From NCBI GenBank assembly GCA_019693395.1, contig JAAMXP010000783.1:1-22160 (forward strand): a stretch of DNA of 22,160 nucleotides, given 5' to 3'. Below, piece after piece: positions 9,306 to 18,816 of this stretch (the stretch's first letter is position 1; each line of letters opens with the position of its first letter). Source of the DNA: Ettlia oleoabundans (Eukaryota; Chlorophyta; Chlorophyceae; Chlamydomonadales). Below the pieces are notes generated by a model that saw only the letters and a program-made list of their open reading frames with translations, did no database searches and was not told where the DNA came from. The position numbers and the translations under genes are program-made.

Positions 9306-11198
9306 TCATGCGCTGGCACCAGCCGAAGCGCCACCGCTGCTACTGCCACCCGTCAGCTTGCTCACAATCTGCCGCACAAACCGCCACACAGCCTGGAACA
9401 GCGCCGCTAGCCAGGCGAACAGAGCAGCAAAGATGTTGGGCTGCTGCTTGCCGACGGCCCGCACGGCAGCGGCGGCTGCAGCTTCCTGCGCCTGCTTCTC
9501 AGCTGCCTCAGCATCCGCCTGCAAAACCATAAACCGACGACAAATTCAACACCAAAAGGCTAGAACTTGCGATGCACGCGAAGCAAAGTTGCTCATGCTT
9601 TTTATGATTGAACCCAGCCCTGCATCTGGCACCTTGCCATCTTCATTCACAGCAAACAGAACACTGAGGCACCACATGATGATGTGGCCATTCGTGCCTA
9701 GGCTATATGTAGCGCAACCTAGCGCAAGAGCCTGACGTACCAGATTTTGCAGGATGCGCTCGCTCTTGGCCAGCAGCTCTGCCTCCTTTGCCTTCTTCTC
9801 CTCGTAGTTGGCCCACAGTCCTTCAATCTTGGACTGGTAGGTGGAGGGGTCTGCCTCAGCCTGCATGGCACGAAAGGGTTGCAACTGTTGTCAGGTAGAC
9901 AATGCAACTGTAAGTGTGCGCATTGTCAACGCCACTTGATCTTTGATGGAACGGCAGGCTCTATCGATGAGCTGGTCAGCAACACCGCCTCAGCAGGCTG
10001 AGCACAGCCAGCGGGGGAAGAGACCTGACGAACGGTATATCGCAGGACTGACCGCAGCCAGCAGCCAAGCGTGCTCCACCATTTACCAGCAGCCTCACCT
10101 TGCTGACTGTGGCCACGGGCTTGGCCTGGGCTGTCGCTGCAGGCTGGCGAGGTGCCTCCGTGGGCTGGCTCTGGCTAGTTGCCTTCTGGCTGGCAGCCAG
10201 CTTGGCAAATGCCTCTGCCACAGTGTTGTCGGCTGGAGAAGGCTCCGCGGCAGCAGCGCCCACTGGAGTGGCAGCCACCGGAGCATCAGCAGTCATGGCG
10301 TCAAGCACGGCAGCTGCACTGACAGTGGGCTGCACTGGGCTGCCCTCAGACGCGGGTGCCTCTGGGTTATCGCCCTCGTCTGCGCTACGCCAGGCCTTGA
10401 TCCAGTCCTGAACTTGCTGCAGCCAGCAATCACCAAGGGAAAGCAGGCAGAGTCACAGGCAGGCTGTGTGACGGCAGACAGCAGCGGCCACACATTATTC
10501 ATGCCCGTGCACACTTTTTCCAAACAAGTTCAAGTGAGGAATTGACAGAAGTGCCCCTGCAGGTTGGCACATTCTGAAGAGGCAACGCTGCACACCTTTG
10601 TGGCCTCCTGCACCGTCATCCCAGGCTTCACAGCGTCACCATTGGCCGTGCTCTGTGCCGCCGCTGGCCTGGCGGTTGTAATGGCAGGTCCGTCTGCGGC
10701 TGTCTTAAATGCCTCCACTGCGGCAGCTGTCACCTGCTGAAGCTCGGACTTCAGGTCTTCCAGCTCGACACTGGCGGAGGCAAAAGCTGCGGCGGGAGCT
10801 GCAGCAGCACGCGACTGGGCTGCCACGATTTCCTTGACAAGCAGCTCAGCATTGGGTGCCTTAGCTGGGGTGGTAGGAGCAGCCGCCGTGGTGGCAGATG
10901 GGGCTGTCGCGCCTGCCGGCTGCGCTACGGGGGCAGACTGATCGGCGGCGGCAGCGGCGGTCTCCCGGCGGAGGGCCATTGAGGAGCCCGAGGCCAAAGC
11001 GGCGACAGCTCCCACTCCCAAAAGGCAAAGGCCAAACTGCTGGGTTTGGTACGCGATCAGGGCAGCGGAGGCCGACTCCACGGCAGTGGGCGGCGGCGCC
11101 AGCCAGCGATGGCGGCGGGACGGCTGGGTGCCAGCGAGGGTAGGCCTGCGGGCCCGCCTGCAAGCGAAATCGCGCCCGGGAACGCGGGTAGGGCACAT
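9306..11198 (-). CDS. Unrecognised Ala-rich protein with N-terminal basic leader and hydrophobic segments
   Basis: Exons, high to low: 11198-10596, 10416-10099, 9971-9936, 9860-9741, 9518-9306; 1290 nt, 429 aa, TGA stop. I do not recognise the family. Visible: an Arg-rich, acid-free leader (about 1-32), which suggests organelle targeting; a hydrophobic helix at about 55-76 (FGLCLLGVGAVAALASG); long Ala/Pro/Thr-rich low-complexity linkers (80-300); a conserved-looking patch VQDWIKAWRSADEG; then a charged, probably coiled-coil stretch (STYQSKIEGLWANYEEKKAK and onward, about 325-380); and a C-terminal aromatic hydrophobic segment IFAALFAWLAALFQAVWRFV (388-407) before a Gly/Ser/Ala tail. The 36-base exon 3 is the weakest call; it was chosen because both of its boundaries keep phase 0. 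A thylakoid, envelope or mitochondrial membrane protein is plausible but unproven. The start is the first ATG in the frame; only a TTG precedes it. Confidence 0.72.
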
Positions 11199-11301
11199 TG
11201 TGTTACTGTGGGACTTAACGACTGCTTGCAAGGGCAGGTTGGTGCTGATACGGCTGGGTAGGCTACGGTCGGCTGCTGAAAAAGCACGCTAGGAGCTGCA
11301 A

Positions 11302-11316
11302 GCTTGCCTGGCAAGC
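11302..11316. repeat. Perfect 7-base inverted repeat
   Basis: GCTTGCC-T-GGCAAGC is a perfect palindrome with 7-base arms and a one-base spacer. It lies about 105-120 bases upstream of the minus-strand start at 11198, next to a 15-base direct repeat. A regulatory binding site is possible but inferred. Confidence 0.5.
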
Positions 11317-11317
11317 G

Positions 11318-11371
11318 CGGCAGGGGCGACCAGCGCCCCGCAAGAGCTGGACTGGGCGGCAGGGGCGACCA
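11318..11371. repeat. 15-base direct repeat (CGGCAGGGGCGACCA), two copies
   Basis: Exact copies occupy 11318-11332 and 11357-11371, 39 bases start to start. Both fall 120-173 bases upstream of the ATG of the minus-strand gene. On the minus strand they read TGGTCGCCCCTGCCG. This looks like a duplicated promoter element. Confidence 0.6.
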
Positions 11372-12485
11372 TGTGACTTGCGTCCTACAATTCAAACTAT
11401 CGGTCGCCAACGGAGGCTACAACCGGGGTGATACTATGTTCCCTTGTCGGCCGTCAGCAATTGAGGTGCAGGGTGAAAGTCATCACACAGGAGAAACCTG
11501 TCCGGCCCAGCTGGCAGCGTGGCAGCCACGCCGCTCGTGCACAGCATCTCTCATCATTTCCCACCTCTTTTCGCAGGACGGAGCCCAGTCTCGCGTGTCG
11601 TTGAATGTGTCATGACAGTCCCGCATATTACTGTAACGTATTACTTATCGGTTCCTGATTGCGCTACACTAGCAGCCAAGCCATACATGCAGCCGGCCAG
11701 CGGCAGCGCACAGGCCCCCATGCCGCTCGATGTTTTGGGTTCTGATGGCCATGCTTCATATGACAGCCAAGCACTCACAGCTGATACATATACACGTACA
11801 TGGAGTTTGGCTGCCTATTGGCTGCATAGAGTCCACTCTGATTTCAGCCGTGATATGAGCAGGTTTCCGAGCGTATCCTTCCGGGCTGCACCTGAGCCAC
11901 CTGATGCACAGCGTCGGCTAAGGGAAGAGGGGTCGACAGCAGCAATATGCAATAGACAGGCAGTCAGCTAGGCAGTCTCAGTATGCATCTGTTCGAACGA
12001 AGAGATGGGTCTTACGCGTGTTGCAAGTGGCATAATTCTACCATGACACGAGGCTCATATCAGCGCAGCGGGAGCGCCTCACCCGGCTGCCACAGGCCGC
12101 CACAGGTCGAGCTTGTTGAGCTTGCCGCTGGCTCATGTACCCCGTGTGGAAGAATGAATATGCATGTTGCGCGCAATAACAGCGTAGGAAGCGTGGAGGG
12201 AGGGTGCCAGGCGGGGCCTGGCCAGCTACGGTGCCTCCCCCTGTGCTCAAGCTGCCAGAGCATGACTCAATTGACACGGTGTCTTGTTTAGGCATCCTCG
12301 TGTTCTAGTGCTGCCACCACGCGGCGCACGCGGGCAGGGGCAGTACCTTCACCTCCGCTGCTCCACCTCATCTGCGACAAATGAGAGTTGCCGATTTCAA
12401 ACACTGTGTTCAGTGTCCTGCTGGGGTAATGGCGCGCCACAAACCTAGCTTCGAAGGGAGCACGGGACCATGGAGTCCCCGCCCG

Positions 12486-14929
12486 ATGCTGCTGCTTCCG
12501 CTCCTCGTACTTTTCCCCGTGATCAGTGCCGCACCATGCCGGGTGAGGTAGCCCATAGGAGTGCCTGACCATTACACGTCCTGTGCTGGCACCCTCGCCG
12601 CACCGGTGTCAAGGACCCCCGCCGCACTGCGGCATCGTTTATGATAAACCACACCTCGCCATTCATCCCTGTTGCAGTGACCTAGCGATCAAGCCACAGC
12701 CAGGATCCATTTGGAGCGTGTTCTCTCATTCTTTCAATGTCTTCTAGCAGGGTCCCTCCCTCGGTGTCGCCACTACCGCCACCGACGAGGAGTGCGCCAC
12801 GCTGTATGCCAACACAGCAGGCTGCATCTGGTGGTCGCGCTGTCCTGACTGGGGCATCGCCTCGTAAGTTTTAAGCCGGATTCAGCTACAGTTCGCTGTG
12901 GGGTGGGGCTCGTGAACTTAACCCATGTTCCTGCCTGCAAGGCGCCACACTGACCTACTGCTTCTGCTGGCTGCATGTCACGTTGCGCCCTGCCTCACTT
13001 TTGGCACCTGGTGCACGCCTGGCACAGCTGCGAGATAGTGAGCTACTGTGATGCCACAGATGCCACCCCTGATTCCCTGCCTGCCGGCACCTGCTTGCTG
13101 TCTGAGGAGGCGGTGGAAGGGCGGGTGGCAAACAGCATCATGTCGGGCACCTCAGTGGGCTGGAGCGGTGGCTACCTACTGACGCCGGCTGACGGTGAGG
13201 GTGAGGGAAAGGCATCAAGTGCATGTGGTGTCAGAACAATTCCAGAATGCTGCATTCAATTGCTGGAGAGCACTCCCCAAGGCACTGCCATCCTGCCCCT
13301 GTGCTTCCTGCTCCAGTACCTGCACTGAAGCAAATGCAACCTGCTCTCTCCCCGGACTTTGCAGCCCCATCATTGGTGCCAGCACCGCTGGGTGCAGCAG
13401 AGGAAGTCCCTGCCGACTCCGTGTGGCGCTCCTTTACTAGGTTCAGCAACTCCTTTTACCGCGGCCCAAACATTATGGGAGTTGGGCAGGCAGGCTCCTC
13501 TGAGGAGTGTGCCTATGCCTGCTACCAGGCATTGGCTCAAGGCTCAGCGATGTGCCGGCAATGGAGCTGGTGCCCCACAGACCCCGCCAACGCCTCTGCC
13601 ACGTGCGCAGTAGCTGCCTGGCTGCATCCCCACCTGCGCGCCCACTTGGCTGTGATGCGATTCAACCAATGCTAGACGCCGCCGCTTGCCTGCTGCTTGT
13701 TCACGTGATTGCTGGTTTGCCTTGTCCAATTGGCAGCTGGTTGATGCTGTCTATTGGATATATGCGCCCCAAAACAACCTGCAAATGTAGGTCCTGTGTC
13801 GATTCATGCCTGCAGGTGTGAGGTGCTGGACTTTCGTGAGCCAGCGACCTCCAGTGCCACCTCCATGCTTGCTCCAGCAGGCACCTGCGTGCTCAGCTAC
13901 AACTCCCATCAGGGCAGCGGCCCGCAGCAGGGTCGCCTGGCCTACCTGGTCATGCAGGGGCCCTCTGTAACTTGGGAGGCCGGCTACCTCAACATGTCAG
14001 GCCTTCATGGCCTCGCGAAGTCCAGCTAGCCGCCTGGCGGCAGTGGTGGCAGTACTGGTGGCGGCATTGGAGGAAGCCCTGGCATGGGTGGCAGCTGCCC
14101 AGACGGCTTTAAGGACTGCGGTGGCGGCTGTATAGACGTGATGAATGATGCTACGGTGAAGCTGCTGTTGTGCAGGTGTATGGGTCTGCCTGTCATGAGG
14201 CAGGAGTTGGAGGTGGTGTATTGCTGAAGTGCTGCACCTGCTTTTGAAGTGAGGCGTTGAAATGCTTGTGACCCAGGCACCTCACTCGGATTGCCCTGCT
14301 GCATTGCAGTACTGTGGCGGCTGCGGCAGGCAGTGTGGCATGGGGGAGGGCTGCGGGTTTGGCATTTGCGGCTGTGCAGCATGTGAGGCTGCGCGGTGGC
14401 TCAGCAGCCTTGCACATGCCCAGGCCTTTTCCCCAAGCGGTGTGCAGCTCCGCACTTGCAGGCACTCCCCCCCAATCCCTGTTCAATTCCCAACCCCACC
14501 TGTCGTGCGCAGGTCTCACATCGTGCGGCGGCACTTGTATTTCCCTTATGAATGACGCAACCAACTGTGGAATGTGGGTGAACCTTACAGCTCATTATGG
14601 GTCATCTTGTAGCTAGAACACCAACACCAAGATTGGCATTTACCAGCATGGCTTGACTTGCCTAGCTTGCCCACGTCCTTCCACTTGTGCTGGTGTGGCT
14701 GGAGGTGCTCCTTCGGCCAGCAGTGCTTCTGGGGTGCCTGCCGGTGAGCTTTTTACCATATGTAACCGCCGCAACCAGCTTGACACAGATGGCTGTCTGC
14801 GCAGGCAGCAGCCTGGCGAAACTTGCAGCTTACTCAGTCACGTGCAATTTACAATGTACTGACATACCTCCGCTTCCAGTCTTACATGATGTCATGAGAG
14901 CCTGTCGTCATAACTGCAGCTGCAGGTGA
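12486..14929 (+). CDS. Secreted Cys-rich protein: two PAN/Apple-like units plus Stig1-like Cys repeats; in-frame TAG
   Basis: Exons 12486-12542, 12751-12863, 13028-13194, 13317-13602, 13816-14155, 14310-14382, 14513-14577, 14647-14743, 14805-14929; 1323 nt, 440 residue positions, TGA stop. Exon 1 is a signal peptide (MLLLPLLVLFPVISA, then APCR). Two homologous units follow: EECATLYANTAGCIWWSRCP with CEIVSY, AGTCLLS and SVGWSGGYL, then EECAYACYQALAQ with CRQWSWCP, CEVLDF, AGTCVLS and SVTWEAGYL. This Cys/Trp pattern resembles PAN/Apple modules, which bind carbohydrate or protein. Next come a Gly/Ser linker and paired motifs CGGGCIDVMNDAT-YCGGCGRQC and CGGTCISLMNDATNCG, like plant Stig1 Cys repeats. 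A TAG sits at codon 279 (14027-14029), in frame between the two halves. Exons 2-7 are well supported. The last two exons and the stop are weaker; an unspliced alternative would stop at 14862. Earlier in-frame ATGs exist at 12381 and 12429. An extracellular matrix or cell-surface role is inferred. Confidence 0.7.
14027..14029 (+). other. In-frame TAG in the PAN/Stig1-like gene
   Basis: The exon opening at 13816 reads in one frame through SVTWEAGYLNMSG, reaches TAG, and then continues in the same frame into GGSGGSTGGGIGG and CPDGFKDCGGGC. Removing 13996-14094 (GT...AG, 99 bases) would delete the stop and the Gly linker without shifting frame. Otherwise the gene is either two transcripts, broken, or read through. 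Confidence 0.75.
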
Positions 14930-15026
14930 CCCATTTCAATTACCCAGCTTTGGCATACTAAGCTTACACGGATAATGCGTGTGCAAATGTGCCTCATGAG
15001 GTTGCACCTTACGATTCCTTTTGAAA

Positions 15027-15031
15027 TTACA
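15027..15031 (-). terminator. Candidate TGTAA polyadenylation signal for the carbonic anhydrase
   Basis: TTACA on plus (TGTAA on minus) lies 155 bases beyond the minus-strand stop at 15186, a normal distance for an algal 3' UTR. Confidence 0.5.
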
Positions 15032-15097
15032 GCCAACTGTAGACTGCTGTTGCATTGTGAAATGCAGCTCATCAACCCCACTGCCACCTGCTCCAGA

Positions 15098-15102
15098 TGT
15101 AA
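15098..15102 (+). terminator. Candidate TGTAA polyadenylation signal for the plus-strand PAN/Stig1-like gene
   Basis: TGTAA lies about 170 bases after the proposed stop at 14929. It is inside the region that would also be transcribed from the opposite strand as the carbonic anhydrase 3' UTR. Confidence 0.45.
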
Positions 15103-15185
15103 TTGACCCCTTGACGAGCTGCACTTGACAACCTCACTTGCTGGACAACACGAACAGAACCCTCGGCCTGTGCTTGTCTGCTTCC

Positions 15186-18023
15186 TCAGTGGTTGCTGAC
15201 CAGCACCGCCCTATCATTAATGGGCTGCAGTGCACGGTTGTTGGTGCGGGCGCCAGAGGGAGCCTTGCAGGTCACTTGCTGTGCAGCTGTGCCAGCACCC
15301 AATATCTCCCCGGCAGAGCAGGTGGTGGGCACTTCCTCGAGGGTGGTCCCCATGACAGCCTGGAAGGTTTCTACCTGCACCCAGCCTGGCTTGAAAGACT
15401 ACCAGCATCAATGGAGCAGCAAACTTACAAGCATACCTTGTAATTGCTACAGTCAGGCTGCCACACATAAATCACATCAGCCGCTGCCACCAAGGATTAC
15501 TCCTAGCTTGCCAGGAGTGCGCTGCCGGCATGCAGGTGCAGGGGTTGCCTTGGTTTTCCCACCTGCCGGGCAGACAGCTCTGCCTTGGGCTCCAAAAACA
15601 CATGCCAAGCCACCCCCTCAGAGCAGGGCGGTGTGGTGAGAGAGCCTGCAGCGATTACGGGAGGGCAAAGTGGAAGATGCCAACACGCAAGACCATACCC
15701 ATCCAAGGGCGCTGGCTTTCCCTCCTTTACCTGCGTCTGCATGGCTGCTGCTAAGAAGCAGAACTGCAACTAATGCTATGCTTCCGGTAACATTCACAGA
15801 CAGAAGCCAGGGTTTCCAGCGCCGCCTTCCCACCATTGTAACCAACATATGAGCGGCCCAATGGCAGCAGGGAGGAGAGGTCCAGGTGGGCATCTGGCAA
15901 GTGCTTGGCAGCCTGCGCGGCAGCAGCAAATACTTAGCACGCTGTGCATGCTGTGGTCGCTGTAATGCTGTCCGCCTCTCTCCAAACATCTCAAACAAAC
16001 CAGCAGCATCAGTCTTGCATAGTGAAGCGAAAGTGACCATTAGGCAGCTGAGCGAACGCACTGCTGGGCCCACAGCATCTGGCAGGTTGCTGGTGACCAA
16101 GTCATAAACCACGGAGCCAGGGGCGTAAACATCGCGGTTGTACTGCAACAACAATCCAGGCAGAGTTGCTGCGGCTGGTGAGCAGATGGTTGACATTATG
16201 TCCTTCAGTCTTGGCATTCAACCTGGTGCCCTGCTGATATGAGGAAGCTAGTCGCGACGTTTTGCAGCTGTTCATGTGAGCAATGCTGACACAGGCAGCC
16301 TGAGCACAGCTAACGTCTTATGTGCTCATGCAGGCGATACCTTTATTAGAACCGCGAAGACAGCCAGGCAGGGCTTGATGTTGCACTGCCCAGGCACTGC
16401 CACCCCTGTGGTATTATCCACAGCAGTCACAATGTGTAGCTCCAGCGGACATAGGTCACCTGGCGTTGGGATGGCAGGGCGGAGTGGACGCCTGAGCATG
16501 CCAGCGTAGCAACAGCAATGGTGCGGGCAGTGGCAACAGCTGGCAGACACGACAGGCATCAGAGAGGAGTCCAGGAAGTGACAGCCAGGCAAAGACAGCA
16601 GCATGCTTACAGACAACCACATGAGTGGACTGAACAGATTGCAAATGAAATCTTGCCATTCCATACGCCATCGAGCCACGCCAGCTAAGCCTTGCACACG
16701 TACCGTCAATAATGTGCTCGCAGGTGGAGTGCCAGTGAATCTGGATAGGCCTGATGGGGATCTGCCGCAGGTGTGGTGGTGCGCCATTTGAGGCGGTGGC
16801 GTGGAGGAGTTCGATGTCGTAGATTGATCCCCACTCATTGCCTGCAGGCAGCGGCATGAACGAGTGGTAAGATCATTTGCAGCTGATGACTGGATGCGAT
16901 GGCTGCCCAGTGGGTGGTGGCGGGCACAACAGTGGCAGCTAGTGCGCCTGGAAGACATCAACAGGGATGAAGGTGAACTTCACGGAGCAGCACAAGGGAG
17001 GGAGACGCACCTAGGATAGGCACGCTTGCATGCGAGTCCTCCAGCACATCCCATTCCACCTGCAGCAAGCCACACACATAAGAACGAATCATTGTTGTCA
17101 CGATTGCTTGAAACATCAATGGACTGAAGAAGGTATGTCTTGCGGTGCCGTGGGCATGTGAAGCAGGGTTTCCCTCTGTGACGCTGTCCAAGCACCTGGA
17201 TGGTGTGGCCCGGATTGAAAACCCTCAGGCCTCTCGCGGTGCCAAAGTGCAGGGATGCCCGTGCCTCCAATGGGAGGGCTGTGGTGAATTCTGCAGGTCT
17301 TGGTGAAGAGGTGCATTATTTGCTTGAAATGTGACGGCAGCGGGTGGACATCGTGCAAGTGACTGGTGGGTGGGTCCAGGTTGGGTTGATGCAGGGCATA
17401 CACATGTTTGTGTCTGCATCGTGATCAGCAACATTGAAAAACCCCTGCAATCAAGTAAATGGCTCACGGTCCGTCAGGATGCCGATTGGTGATTGATGCC
17501 TGCCCGTGGCGCACTCGCCGGGCCAGTCTTTGCCATCTCGGCTGTAGCGCCACAGCGGGGTGGTGGGCAGGGCGACACCCTGCAGGCAGCCTGGCAGCGG
17601 CGGTGAGTTTTTGAGACATGCCGTGTAAACATCTGGTATGGGGCCACCTGCGACTACTGTTCTTTGCAATGGGGATGCCCTGGTTGCCGTTGTAAGGGAC
17701 TCCTGGGTGGGAGCAGGCACCCCACACCGCGAAGCAAGGGCTAAGAGACGACTGCCAAGCGACAGGGCAGCACCACTGGCATCAATGGGCAGCTCAAGGT
17801 GCAGCGGAACCAGCAGCAGGGTGTTGACATCCACCCCCAACAGCGCAGCGAACCCTGCCGGCGCGGAGGTACAGCGGGGCGGGCGCTCAATCCTCCCCAT
17901 CCAGCCACCCACCTCGATAAGAAGCCTGCCTTGCTGGAAGTACTGGGTGGCACAGGCTTGCACCTGACACAAACAGAGCACGACCAGTGCGGCTGCTGGA
18001 ATGAAGCGGGCCAATCCTGCCAT
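15186..18023 (-). CDS. CAH: Secreted alpha-type carbonic anhydrase, 10 exons
   Basis: Exons, high to low: 18023-17913, 17579-17468, 17290-17196, 17059-17011, 16841-16704, 16459-16341, 16142-16062, 15912-15834, 15645-15563, 15374-15186; 1056 nt, 351 aa, TGA stop. Reaction: reversible CO2 hydration to bicarbonate. In algae, secreted alpha forms usually act in the periplasm to supply inorganic carbon. A signal peptide covers about 1-24 (MAGLARFIPAAALVVLCLCQ). Active-site features are all present: QSPIGI (66-71), NPGHTIQ with the proton-shuttle His at 103, Zn ligands His158 and His160 in IQIHWHSTCEH, third ligand His177 in LELHIV, and GSLTTPPCSEGVAWHVF with the gate Thr. Cys60 and Cys269 are placed for the usual disulfide. 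The C-terminus TNNRALQPINDR matches the family. The end of exon 7 is ambiguous by four codons (alternative donor GCT|GTGGGC). The first intron has no stop and a 3n length, so a longer isoform is possible. Catalytically intact by sequence. Confidence 0.94.
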
Positions 18024-18510
18024 AGCCGTGTTTCCAAGGTTGGGGTAGTGGGTGGCAGTGACGCTAGGTGGGTGTTGAATGGAAAAGGCAAGGGTTTGGG
18101 CACAGAGCAGCGTCAGCCATTTTTGTTAGGACCAGCAGGAAAGTGCAGCCCAGCAGCTTCTGCCAGCTGCCATGATGGAATTTCACATTCGCCTCTCTAT
18201 TTGACCGTACATGCAACCTTACATTCGTCAGCCGGCAACTGATGCACCTTTGTAGGCCTTTGTGGTCCAGGTTAGGCCTCCTGGTAGCAGGTCCAGGCTG
18301 GCAGGGGGTCCTGCTGGGGGTGCTTGGCCATTGTATTCCCGTCCCCCTAAAAAGTGCATCAATTTCGCTTCTGTTTGTTTCTATAGTGTCCTAGCGGTAT
18401 AAAACGCTGTCATGAAGAGGCAGATGAGCCAACCACTTTACACCCAAGCAACCAAAGCAGAGCACTGTAAATGTGTGTATGTCTTGTTAGTATCGATTGG
18501 ATGCGTAAAT

Positions 18511-18560
18511 GCCAATGACACACTATATTCTGCAGGCCAATGACGCACTACATTCTGCAC
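18511..18560. repeat. Tandem 25-base repeat carrying CCAAT, two copies
   Basis: Units 18511-18535 and 18536-18560 match at 22 of 25 positions. Each begins GCCAATGAC and contains CACTA-ATTCTGCA. The copies lie about 260-305 bases upstream of the plus-strand ATG at 18817 and about 490-540 bases upstream of the carbonic anhydrase ATG. CCAAT is a familiar promoter motif, but binding here is an inference. Confidence 0.65.
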
Positions 18561-18771
18561 ACCCAAAGATATAGGCTTGGAAAAAGTGAATTGACTGGCT
18601 GCGGTGCCGGCAATGTGGCGGCGGGGCAGCAGCCATGCTGGCACCAGCTCAGCTCAGTTGGAACACACAGCCTCCGCTCAAGTGCTGATCCAGCTTGGTT
18701 GATGACGCTTTCTTGCCCTTCGCGCTACCCACTGCGTCGTGCATTTCCCAAAACAAACCTCGGTGCTGGCC

Positions 18772-18795
18772 ATGGCGACAGTCGCCCTGCACTAG
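18772..18795 (+). other. Upstream ORF (7 codons) before the 18817 gene
   Basis: ATG at 18772 in the context GGCCATGG, then six more codons and TAG; peptide MATVALH. It ends 21 bases before the proposed main start at 18817. Such a uORF could lower translation of the downstream frame if it lies in the 5' leader. The leader is not known. Confidence 0.4.
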
Positions 18796-18816
18796 AGTAG
18801 CGCAGGTTGAGTTGCG

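Larger units (their letters stand above)
11199..12485. other. Divergent intergenic region, 1.29 kb
   Basis: Lies between the minus gene starting at 11198 and the plus gene starting at 12486. Open frames here (for example 11519-11971 plus, 150 codons) show no family motifs, splice logic or neighbouring exons, so I do not call them. The left end holds a 15-base direct repeat and a palindrome. In-frame ATGs at 12381 and 12429 could extend the right-hand gene leftwards. Confidence 0.5.
18024..18816. other. Divergent intergenic region between carbonic anhydrase and the 18817 gene
   Basis: The 793 bases hold no supported reading frame. Visible elements: a TATAAAAC at 18398-18405, a 25-base tandem repeat with CCAAT motifs at 18511-18560, an inverted CCAAT (ATTGG) at 18496-18500, and a short upstream ORF at 18772-18795. 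Promoters for both genes are expected here. Confidence 0.5.

Noticed and set aside
11519..11971. 150-codon plus-strand open frame in the intergenic region
   Set aside because: Composition and content look random, with no domain, no linked exons and no clear signals.
12288..12572. 94-codon minus-strand open frame (begins MVRHSYGLPHP)
   Set aside because: It lies antisense to the signal-peptide exon of the plus gene, which has matching splice phase; I recognise nothing in it.
14400..14512. Possible tRNA B box (GTTCAATTCCC near 14480)
   Set aside because: No acceptor stem, A box or cloverleaf can be drawn around it; it lies in an intron of the PAN/Stig1-like gene.
15193..15639. 148-codon plus-strand open frame
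   Set aside because: It is antisense to carbonic anhydrase exons 9 and 10, whose family motifs are unmistakable.
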